From: Candidatus Woesearchaeota archaeon
Lineage (GTDB): Archaea; Nanobdellota; Nanobdellia; Woesearchaeales; GW2011-AR15
Reading direction: 5' to 3'
Assembly: GCA_016934775.1 (NCBI GenBank)
Contig: JAFGSP010000173.1
Span: 1-19,782, forward strand
DNA: 19,782 bases
In this document: positions 6,594 through 13,099 of the stretch, in pieces
Layout of the letters: every line of letters begins with the position of its first letter
Numbering within the stretch: the first letter of the stretch is position 1
Translations under genes and position numbers: made by a program
The notes under the pieces: generated by a model
Told to the model about the DNA's origin: nothing
Database searches by the model: none
The model's input: only the letters and a program-made list of their open reading frames with translations

Positions 6594-7175
6594 ATGTTCG
6601 TTGATGTATGCTTTCCGGCTGATAATGAAAATGAATTTATCAAGATAGCTGAAAAACTAGGCACAGAGGGGTTGTGTTTTGTATATGATGATCCTAAGAA
6701 GACCCCGGAATTGAAAAGTAAAAATAAACTCAAGCTGTTCTCTGCGATTATCGCTGCGGATCCAAGCAAGATTAAAAAGAAAAACAGGGCGGACCTTATA
6801 TTATCTACAGATTTAAGCAAGATTGCCAAACCCCAGGAAGTGCATTATTATTATAGTCCTGAAAAAAATGAGAAAAAAAGCTTTCATTTTCCTTCAAGGA
6901 TTACCCAAGTGCCTATGAAGGAGATAGCATCAAAAAACAAGATGCTCGGCATATCATTCAACATGATTCTTAAAAATCCTGGCAACTGTGAAAAGCTGTC
7001 CTTTGTCTTGAACCTGTCTGAAAAATACGGGGTGAAGGCATTTGTTGCCAGTTTTGCTGATAACCCTTATGGGCTGAGAAGCAAAAAAGAATTACATTCT
7101 GTCGGCACTATGGTGTGCGGAAACACCAAGCTAGTCAGTGAATCACTTGTCAATCTATCACGATATTTCTGCTAA
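6594..7175 (+). CDS. Probable RNase P protein component p30 (Rpp30)
   Basis: This 193-residue protein resembles archaeal Rpp30, a TIM-barrel-like subunit of ribonuclease P that helps position pre-tRNA for 5' leader removal. Family-like features are the opening MFVDVCFP, IAEKLGTEGLCFVYDD, and the middle PSRITQVPMKEIASKNKM leading to LGISFNMIL. A later strand-helix pair is KYGVKAFVASFADNPYGLRS, followed by a final helix with a glycine turn (ELHSVGTMVCGNTKLVSESL). The length is slightly below the usual 200-240. It follows a tRNA thiolation gene, which fits a tRNA-maturation patch, but it has its own TATA box. The assignment rests on remembered family pattern and not on a search; another PHP-like barrel is the main alternative. 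Confidence 0.65.
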   Translation: MFVDVCFPADNENEFIKIAEKLGTEGLCFVYDDPKKTPELKSKNKLKLFSAIIAADPSKIKKKNRADLILSTDLSKIAKPQEVHYYYSPEKNEKKSFHFPSRITQVPMKEIASKNKMLGISFNMILKNPGNCEKLSFVLNLSEKYGVKAFVASFADNPYGLRSKKELHSVGTMVCGNTKLVSESLVNLSRYFC

Positions 7176-7186
7176 ATATCCGCAAA

Positions 7187-7195
7187 TTATTTATA
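7187..7195 (+). promoter_or_regulatory. TATA box of pilus-locus first gene
   Basis: TTATTTATA is centred about 27 bp before the ATG at 7218, predicting a leaderless transcript. It is the only good promoter candidate upstream of the coiled-coil, ATPase and two TadC-like genes, which are tightly spaced and probably form one operon. Confidence 0.5.
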
Positions 7196-7217
7196 CAGTC
7201 TTGGTTTTTATTTTCTA

Positions 7218-8366
7218 ATGGCAAAAATAGAGACTGGTGCCGACCGGCTGGTTGACCTAATTGCGCAGGAAAAAGAGATTTCTGTTGATGATGCTGCAAA
7301 AAAACTTGGAATCAGCAAAGTCGTAATAATGGAGTGGGCTGAGTTCTTAGAAGAAGAGAAGATAATAAGCATTGATTACAAGTTTTCAAAGACCATACTG
7401 AAAGAGAGGAAACTGACAAGAGAAGAAGTGAAAGTAAAAGAAAAAGAGTACTCTTCAACAAAAGATGCGTTTGTAAGGCGGGTGGAAAGCAGCCTCAAGA
7501 ACCTTGACAGGGAATCTCTCGGGCTTGAAAAAATCAAGACTGAATTCCAAAGAATCAAAGACGAGATCGGGTCTGAGATGGATAATGTCAAAGAAGAGGT
7601 CTCCCAGCTCCAGAAATATGAAGAGCTGAAGAAGAATCTTGATAAAGATATTGAAAAGCAGATAGCTGAGTTCAAGATTGTTATTGATAATTCGCACAGG
7701 GAACTGGATATTGAGCAGAAGAGACATCAGGAACTGCTTGAAGAACTGGAGATCGAAAAGAGGGAACTCCAAGTGAAAGAGCACAGGCTTATGAGCATTG
7801 AAGAGAAGGAAAAAGAGATAATGGAAAGACTCCAGAATACTATATCTCTATCAAAAGAGCTCCAGAGTGCCGTGGAAAATGAGAAGTCTACCATAACTCA
7901 TTCCAAAGGAAGAATATTCCAGCTTGAGAACGCCGCCAGAAAGATTGAATCCAACATACAGAAAAAAAAGAATATCCTCCAACCTATGGTCGAAAAAGCA
8001 AAACAGCATGAAGCAGAGATAACCAAGCTTCAGCAGGACATATTGAACAAAGCATCTCAAAAAACAGAAGAGATCAGAAGCAAGGTGGAAGAAGGCACAG
8101 AAGCTGTCAGCAAGTTCGAAACCTTTTTCAAAAAAAAGGCAGAGATAGAGACGCTTATAGCAGAGATTGATAAAGAAAAAAAAGATATCCAGACTGAATT
8201 TGATATGCTCAGCAAGAAAGCGCTTGCATTTGATATCGCCTCCAAATCCAACACAGTAGCGACACATATGAAACTGCTTGAAAAGAATCTTGAAGAAGTA
8301 AATAAGAAAAAGAGCAAATTCAAGTTTGATTTAGAAAGATTAATAAACCTGATTAAAGGTACATAA
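7218..8366 (+). CDS. Winged-helix / long coiled-coil protein, pilus-locus associated
   Basis: No named family is recognised. The first 60 or so residues look like a small winged-helix or helix-turn-helix domain (ISVDDAAKKLGISKVVIMEW then LEEEKIISIDY). Residues about 70-375 are an almost unbroken, highly charged Glu/Lys coiled coil with hydrophobic heptads and no cysteine, signal peptide or membrane span. Length is 382 residues. It sits 43 bp before the pilus ATPase frame and appears to share its promoter. It may therefore be a cytoplasmic scaffold or regulator of pilus assembly: the coiled coil could reach the ATPase or the cytoplasmic extensions of the membrane proteins, while the head binds DNA or protein. 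SMC-like proteins can be excluded because no Walker or ABC signature motifs are present. Function is inferred from position only. Confidence 0.7.
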   Translation: MAKIETGADRLVDLIAQEKEISVDDAAKKLGISKVVIMEWAEFLEEEKIISIDYKFSKTILKERKLTREEVKVKEKEYSSTKDAFVRRVESSLKNLDRESLGLEKIKTEFQRIKDEIGSEMDNVKEEVSQLQKYEELKKNLDKDIEKQIAEFKIVIDNSHRELDIEQKRHQELLEELEIEKRELQVKEHRLMSIEEKEKEIMERLQNTISLSKELQSAVENEKSTITHSKGRIFQLENAARKIESNIQKKKNILQPMVEKAKQHEAEITKLQQDILNKASQKTEEIRSKVEEGTEAVSKFETFFKKKAEIETLIAEIDKEKKDIQTEFDMLSKKALAFDIASKSNTVATHMKLLEKNLEEVNKKKSKFKFDLERLINLIKGT

Positions 8367-8398
8367 TCTTATCAAAATCTTACCAGTGGTGTAAAAAA

Positions 8399-8404
8399 GA
8401 GGTG
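8399..8404 (+). promoter_or_regulatory. Shine-Dalgarno GAGGTG before ATT codon
   Basis: GAGGTG ends exactly 5 nt before the ATT at 8410. The pilin gene of the same locus has the same hexamer (12514-12519) 5 nt before its ATG. No ATG, GTG or TTG lies in frame between this site and the ATG at 8536, so this site decides the unusual start. Confidence 0.6.
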
Positions 8405-8409
8405 GTATT

Positions 8410-9984
8410 ATTACGAAGACTAATTCTGAAAGCAAGAAAGAGCAGCCTGAAAAAGAGAATGTCCAGCCAAAACAAGCAGAGATAACCAAAGAAGAGAAGA
8501 AAGATCCTGGTAAAATTATTGATTCTTATGATTTCATGTCTAAGAATATCCCTATAAAAATTGCTATAATTGTATCAAAAGAGGAGTTTGTTCCGATATA
8601 TACTGTCTCTATATCTGAGATAAGCAGGACCACTGAATTAATTCTTGAAAAGATCAGGCAGCAATTAGTTAAAGAAGTCTCTCTTGGAATCGTAGAGCTA
8701 ACAGATGTAAAAAAATATGAACAGACTGAAGAGAAATTCAAGAAAACAATAGAGATCCTTATTAACAAGTATTTCCCAGATATGGAAGATGAAAAAAAAG
8801 GTTTTCTTATTACATACCTTATCCAGAAAAGCCTCGGCCTTGGAAATCTTGAGATAATGATGAATGATGACCTGCTTGAAGAGATAGTCATAAATTCTTC
8901 ATCACAGCCAGTCTGGGTATATCATAAAAAACACGGATGGCTAAAGACAAATCTTGTTGTATCTGAAGAAGACAGGGTAAGGCACTATGCCACGATGATC
9001 GGAAGGAAAGTCGGGAGGCAGATCAGTGTGCTGGAACCATTGCTTGATGCTCATCTTAATGAAGGCGACAGGGTTAATGCCACACTCTTCCCGATATCAA
9101 CGCAAGGAAATACTATCACCTTCAGAAAATTCTCTAGAAACCCTTTTACTATTACCCATTTCCTGAAAAAAGGAACTATGTCCTATGAAGCAGCCAGCCT
9201 GATCTGGCTCTGCATGCAGTATGAGCTTTCTGCAATAATCGCAGGCGGAACTGCTTCAGGAAAGACTTCAACACTAAATGTGCTTGCAACTTTTTTCCCG
9301 CCAAACCAAAGAATAATCTCTATTGAGGACACCAGGGAAATCAGGCTGCCTAAATTCCTGCATTGGGTCCCCATGAACACAAGGCTGCCTAATGCTGAAG
9401 GCCGCGGAGAAATTTCAATGGGAGACCTGCTTGTCAACAGCTTGAGAATGAGGCCTGACAGGATACTTGTAGGAGAAGTCAGGAGAAAGAAAGAGGCTGA
9501 GACATTGTTTGAGGCTATCCACACAGGACACAGCGTCTATGCCACTTTCCACGCCAACACTGCTGAAGAGACTGTGCAGAGGCTCACTAATCCACCTATT
9601 GATGTGCCTAAGATGATGCTCCCGGCTATCTCATTGATTATAATCCAGTTCAGAAACAGGAGAAGCGGAAACAGGAGGACTTTCCAGGTAGCAGAGATAC
9701 TCCCAAACTCAGAAGCGAATGTTCTGCTGCAATATGACCCTAAGAAAGACCACCTGACTGAAGTCAGCAAATCGAAATCATTGATGCATACTTTAAAGCT
9801 TTTTACTGGTTTTGATGATAGTGATATAAGAAAAGACCTTCAGGAAAAGCAAAATATACTTGAGTATCTGGTCAAGCAGAGCATAGAAACAGTGGATGGT
9901 GTCGGAAGAGTGATGGCTGAATATTACACCAACAAAGACAACCTTATGAGGCTTGTCAAGCTAAACAAACCTTTGGGTGGTTAA
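8410..9984 (+). CDS. Type IV pilus/secretion ATPase (FlaI/TadA family), ATT start
   Basis: This hexameric ATPase powers pilin assembly at the cytoplasmic face. It is 524 residues if started at ATT 8410. It carries the Walker A GGTASGKTS (from about residue 279), the Asp box IEDTREI (from about 305), the Walker B-type RILVGEVR (about 351-358) and the His box GHSVYATFHANT (about 373-384). The first ATG in frame (8536) would begin inside the first recognisable family segment, which reads IIDSYDFMSKNIPIKIAII. Upstream of that lies a 42-codon in-frame stretch rich in Lys, Glu and Gln, like other flexible tails of these proteins. It is preceded by GAGGTG at ideal spacing to ATT. A sequencing or assembly error (ATG read as ATT) is the main alternative. 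The stop overlaps the next gene by 8 bp. Confidence 0.9.
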   Translation: MTKTNSESKKEQPEKENVQPKQAEITKEEKKDPGKIIDSYDFMSKNIPIKIAIIVSKEEFVPIYTVSISEISRTTELILEKIRQQLVKEVSLGIVELTDVKKYEQTEEKFKKTIEILINKYFPDMEDEKKGFLITYLIQKSLGLGNLEIMMNDDLLEEIVINSSSQPVWVYHKKHGWLKTNLVVSEEDRVRHYATMIGRKVGRQISVLEPLLDAHLNEGDRVNATLFPISTQGNTITFRKFSRNPFTITHFLKKGTMSYEAASLIWLCMQYELSAIIAGGTASGKTSTLNVLATFFPPNQRIISIEDTREIRLPKFLHWVPMNTRLPNAEGRGEISMGDLLVNSLRMRPDRILVGEVRRKKEAETLFEAIHTGHSVYATFHANTAEETVQRLTNPPIDVPKMMLPAISLIIIQFRNRRSGNRRTFQVAEILPNSEANVLLQYDPKKDHLTEVSKSKSLMHTLKLFTGFDDSDIRKDLQEKQNILEYLVKQSIETVDGVGRVMAEYYTNKDNLMRLVKLNKPLGG

Positions 9985-10804
9985 GATATCCTTCTTCATC
10001 TACCTGACAAAAAAATTTCCGCAGCTTCCAGAAAATCTGAAAAAGGCAGGCATGCACACTGCTCCTGAAGAATTCACAAGAAAGACATTCATATCTGCTC
10101 TCTATACCTCGTTTGCTCTTCTTTTCATCATGTTCATGCTGATGGCAAATTTCTTGGAAGCTTTGACAACCTTCTTGGTTCTTTTGGGAGCGTTCCCTGT
10201 CCTGCTCACGATTCTGTTCTTCTATTTCTATCAGGTCCCTGTCCTTAAGATAAATAAGATAGATCGGGAGATAAGTAAAGAGATAATCTTTGCAGGGAGG
10301 TTCCTTATGGTAGAGCTGGAATCGGGTGTATCCTTATATGATGCTATGAAAAACTTAAGCAAGAATTATCCTGTGGTGGGCGCTTATTTCAGGGAAATAA
10401 TCGACAAGATAAACATAGGAACCCCGATAGAGGATGCTGTGGCTGAATCAATAGACCTAAGCCCCAGCGCATCCCTGACTAAGATATTGTGGCAGGTGTC
10501 AAACTCGTTGAGAACAGGAAGCGATATCGCCGCGCCTCTAAAGACAGTAATAGAGAATATGATCAAAGAACAGCAGATTGCTGTGAATGAATATGCGAGA
10601 AAACTGAATCCGCTAGCCATGTTCTACATGATGATGGCTGTAATAATGCCAAGCTTGGGCGTGACTATGCTCACGATAGTATCTATATTTGTGGGGCTGC
10701 AGCTCAACCTTATCATATTTATGGTGATTGCTGTGGTCATAGGTTTTGTCCAGTTCATGTTTGTCGCGATGATAAATTCAATCAGGCCGCCGGTGGAACT
10801 ATAG
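9977..10804 (+). CDS. Pilus assembly membrane protein 1 (TadC/FlaJ, T2SSF)
   Basis: This 275-residue integral membrane protein belongs to the T2SSF/TadC/FlaJ family, the platform that couples the ATPase to pilin insertion. It has two N-terminal membrane spans (about 38-60 and 63-86), then a cytoplasmic helical T2SSF domain (about 100-205). The domain contains the family-like FAGRFLMVELESGVSLYDAM and LWQVSNSLRTGSDIAAPLK. Two C-terminal spans follow (about 213-240 and 244-268). The start is a GTG (9977-9979) that overlaps the ATPase gene by 8 bp. It is followed after 2 bp by a second, larger T2SSF gene. Two adjacent such genes are common in archaeal pilus loci and may form a heteromeric platform. 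Confidence 0.87.
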   Translation: MVKISFFIYLTKKFPQLPENLKKAGMHTAPEEFTRKTFISALYTSFALLFIMFMLMANFLEALTTFLVLLGAFPVLLTILFFYFYQVPVLKINKIDREISKEIIFAGRFLMVELESGVSLYDAMKNLSKNYPVVGAYFREIIDKINIGTPIEDAVAESIDLSPSASLTKILWQVSNSLRTGSDIAAPLKTVIENMIKEQQIAVNEYARKLNPLAMFYMMMAVIMPSLGVTMLTIVSIFVGLQLNLIIFMVIAVVIGFVQFMFVAMINSIRPPVEL

Positions 10805-10806
10805 AA

Positions 10807-12360
10807 ATGACAAAAGCATCAGAAAGGCTGAAAAAACTGAGAGAGGAAAAAGAGAAACTCAAAGAGATTTCCAAAGTACTGAAATCAAAGAACAGACAAA
10901 CAGTCCAAAAGATCCAAAAAAAAGAGACAAAAGAAAATATTCATATTCCTATCCAGCCCAGAACACCTGAACAGACACAAAGCCCTGTCAGAGAAAAAAT
11001 CATGCATGGAGAGACAATGCCTCCTCAAAAAAAAGCAGAAACAAAACGCTCTTTGAAGATATTTGATATTTTCAGAAGAAAAAAACAGGGAAAAAAACAA
11101 CTAGATGAAAAACCAACTGACAGGCCGCCTGAAAAAAATATGGGAATGCCGCATCAACAGAGTATTTCTGGTGAAAAACCAAAAGAAAAAAAGAGATTTT
11201 TACTGTTCAAAAAAAAGAAGATCCCTGATAAGAACACACAAGAGGAAACCATACAGGTTCATAAGCCAGACATCAAAAAAATGCCTGAAAGCAAACAAAA
11301 ACATCAAAAACCTGAACACGATGAAAAAAAACACGAGATAAAAAAAAAGAAAAAAGAAAAAAAGACTTCCTATGAACAGAGAAAGATCTTCTCAAACTTC
11401 ATAAAAAAAGCAGGTATCGATTCTAATTTTGCCAGCATAAACAAGAAAATCCTATTGGTTGTAGCAATTTTCTCTATTATCAGCTCTATATACCTTGGAA
11501 TTGATTCGGCCTTAAAAGGGTCGTTTGTGTTTGATGCTCTCGCCTTGGTTGCCTCTGTCGCTGTATTTGGGGGAGCGGCTGTGTTCCTTGTGATGTGGCT
11601 CTTGTTTTTCATCTATATTGACTTCAAGATTTACCAGAGAAGAAAAGAAATCGAGGCTGTGTTCCCTGATTTTCTTCAGCTCACTGCAGCAAACATCAAT
11701 GCAGGCATGCCTATTGACAGGGCTTTGTGGTTTGCCATAAGACCAAGGTTCGGGATACTGGCAAAAGAGATGGAAACTGTGGCAAAAGCAACTATGGTGG
11801 GTGAAAATCTTCCAAAGGCGCTTCAGGAATTTACGGCAAGATATGATTCGCCCACGATAACAAGGGCCATAAACCTGCTTCTGGAAGGCCTAGAATCTGG
11901 TGGCGAGATAGGAGACCTGCTTTCAAAAGTAGCAACCAACATCAGAGAGACTGAGCTCCTGAAAAAAGAGATGGCTTCCAGCGTCACAACTTATGTCATA
12001 TTTATTTTGTTTGCGACCATAGGCGCGGCCCCTTTTTTGTTCGGGCTGACTACTGAGCTGATTGTAATCATGCAGGCCATATTATCAGACATAAGCGTTG
12101 GAGAAGGCGGACAGAGCATGGGCGGCATGGGTTCTTTTGCTATGTCCGGAGACTCAATATCCATCACAGATTACAGGATTTTTGCAATCACAAGCGTTAT
12201 AATCTCTTCGGTTTTTGCAGCAATAATAACCAGTGTGATCCAGAAAGGAAATGCAAAAGAATCTCTAAAAAACATACCTGTATATGTGCTGATTTCCCTG
12301 GCAAACTATTTTATCTCATTCAGCCTTCTGAATCTGTTCCTCTCAGGGTTTTTTGTTTAA
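10807..12360 (+). CDS. Pilus assembly membrane protein 2 (T2SSF) with Lys-rich tail
   Basis: This 517-residue protein has a C-terminal T2SSF core and an unusual N-terminal cytoplasmic extension. Residues 1-190 are low complexity, dominated by Lys, Glu, Gln and Pro, with amphipathic islands such as LKIFDIFRRKKQ and RFLLFKKKK. Membrane spans are predicted near 214-234, 243-272, 394-425, 456-477 and 490-514. The T2SSF domain (about 275-390) includes VFPDFLQLTAANINAGMPID and LLEGLESGGEIGDLL. A Gly/Met/Ser loop (GGQSMGGMGSFAM) lies between two late spans. The start is 2 bp after the previous stop. The extension is far longer than in the sister protein and could bind nucleic acid, membrane lipids or the upstream coiled-coil protein; this is inference. 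The operon seems to end here, since the next gene has its own leader and promoter. Confidence 0.85.
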   Translation: MTKASERLKKLREEKEKLKEISKVLKSKNRQTVQKIQKKETKENIHIPIQPRTPEQTQSPVREKIMHGETMPPQKKAETKRSLKIFDIFRRKKQGKKQLDEKPTDRPPEKNMGMPHQQSISGEKPKEKKRFLLFKKKKIPDKNTQEETIQVHKPDIKKMPESKQKHQKPEHDEKKHEIKKKKKEKKTSYEQRKIFSNFIKKAGIDSNFASINKKILLVVAIFSIISSIYLGIDSALKGSFVFDALALVASVAVFGGAAVFLVMWLLFFIYIDFKIYQRRKEIEAVFPDFLQLTAANINAGMPIDRALWFAIRPRFGILAKEMETVAKATMVGENLPKALQEFTARYDSPTITRAINLLLEGLESGGEIGDLLSKVATNIRETELLKKEMASSVTTYVIFILFATIGAAPFLFGLTTELIVIMQAILSDISVGEGGQSMGGMGSFAMSGDSISITDYRIFAITSVIISSVFAAIITSVIQKGNAKESLKNIPVYVLISLANYFISFSLLNLFLSGFFV

Positions 12361-12392
12361 TAGAATGCTAAACTAGTATACAAAAACATAAC

Positions 12393-12401
12393 ATTTATAT
12401 A
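12393..12401 (+). promoter_or_regulatory. TATA box of pilin gene
   Basis: ATTTATATA lies 33 bp past the end of the membrane-protein gene. Transcription starting about 25 bp later would give a leader of about 100 nt, long for this genome, where most starts look leaderless. A weaker TATA-like AAAATTTATG at 12436-12445 is an alternative. Confidence 0.45.
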
Positions 12402-12462
12402 GTAAATATGACAATGTTTATTAAATAAGATAGTAAAATTTATGTTTTGCTATCCGGAAGAG

Positions 12463-12485
12463 GCATTGTCTGAGAGGACAAATGC
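12463..12485 (+). promoter_or_regulatory. Stem-loop in pilin mRNA leader
   Basis: GCATTGTC (12463-12470) pairs with GACAAATGC (12477-12485), leaving one bulged A and the six-base loop TGAGAG. The loop and adjacent bases hold a purine-rich GAGAGG similar to the ribosome-binding site used at 12514-12520. It may tune translation or stability of the highly expressed pilin message. Confidence 0.45.
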
Positions 12486-12513
12486 TATATGAAAATGTTC
12501 TTCCAAGGAAAGA

Positions 12514-12520
12514 GAGGTGA
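12514..12520 (+). promoter_or_regulatory. Shine-Dalgarno GAGGTGA of pilin
   Basis: GAGGTGA ends 4 nt before the ATG at 12525. It fixes the pilin start there and not at the in-frame ATG at 12489, which would put 12 extra residues before the class III signal peptide. Confidence 0.7.
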
Positions 12521-12524
12521 AAAT

Positions 12525-13004
12525 ATGAGAAAGAAAGGACAAGCTGCCATGGAGTTCCTCATGACGTATGGCTGGGCAATTCTTGTTGTTATTGCCGCAA
12601 TCGCGGCATTGGCATATTTCGGTGTCCTTGATCCTGCAAGATTGTTGCCTGAAAGGTGTCAATCAAGCGCAGGTATGGACTGCATCGATAAAGCAAATAT
12701 AGGGACAACGAGTGTTGAAGTTGCCTTGAGAAACAACATCGGATTCAATGTCATAGTTACAGGAGCTTCCTCAGCATCATGCACAGGAGGTGCTGCAGCT
12801 GCGGGAACATCCGGAACATACCAATTATTGAACGCTACAAACGTTACTGTCACAAACAACCAGGTCTTCAAAGTAAGAGTTGATGGCTGTACAGGCCTAA
12901 CTGCAGGAGACAAGTTTGATGAGACTGTGACTGTCACTTATACCAACTCAGAAACAGGATTATCACACGATGTTCTGGTTGATGTGAGAGGCAGGGTAGC
13001 ATAA
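12525..13004 (+). CDS. Type IV pilin with class III signal peptide
   Basis: This is the structural subunit of a type IV-like archaeal pilus, 159 residues before processing. The N-terminus MRKKGQAAMEFLMTYGWAIL is a textbook class III signal peptide. A PibD/EppA-type peptidase would cut between Gly5 and Gln6, leaving a hydrophobic helix (to about residue 35) that packs into the filament core. The head domain is rich in Ala, Thr, Val and Asn with Asn-X-Thr sequons (NATNVT) that may be glycosylated. It has four cysteines (in PERCQ, GMDCID, SASCTG and DGCTG), enough for two disulfides. The signal peptidase and further pilins are not in the window. It has its own promoter and a structured leader, consistent with much higher expression than the assembly genes upstream. 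A T-rich terminator follows. Confidence 0.92.
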   Translation: MRKKGQAAMEFLMTYGWAILVVIAAIAALAYFGVLDPARLLPERCQSSAGMDCIDKANIGTTSVEVALRNNIGFNVIVTGASSASCTGGAAAAGTSGTYQLLNATNVTVTNNQVFKVRVDGCTGLTAGDKFDETVTVTYTNSETGLSHDVLVDVRGRVA

Positions 13005-13018
13005 TTGGCATTATAAGT

Positions 13019-13048
13019 GATTTTATTTTTTTATTTTTCTTATTCTTG
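13019..13048 (+). terminator. T-rich terminator after pilin
   Basis: About 30 bp are nearly all T (for example TTTTATTTTTTTATTTTTC), starting some 15 bp after the pilin stop. This is a strong archaeal intrinsic terminator and isolates the pilin transcript. Confidence 0.6.
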
Positions 13049-13062
13049 AATCATTAAGAAGC

Positions 13063-13071
13063 TTTTTATAA
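13063..13071 (+). promoter_or_regulatory. TATA box of surface-protein gene
   Basis: TTTTTATAA lies about 33 bp before the ATG at 13100, just past the pilin terminator. The message is probably leaderless or nearly so. Confidence 0.45.
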
Positions 13072-13099
13072 TTGTGGTGTTTTAAATATCCAAAAGAGG

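Noticed and set aside
6278..6829. A 183-codon open frame on the minus strand
   Set aside because: It crosses the 3' end of the thiolase gene, the intergenic TATA box and the start of the p30 gene, and shows no family features.
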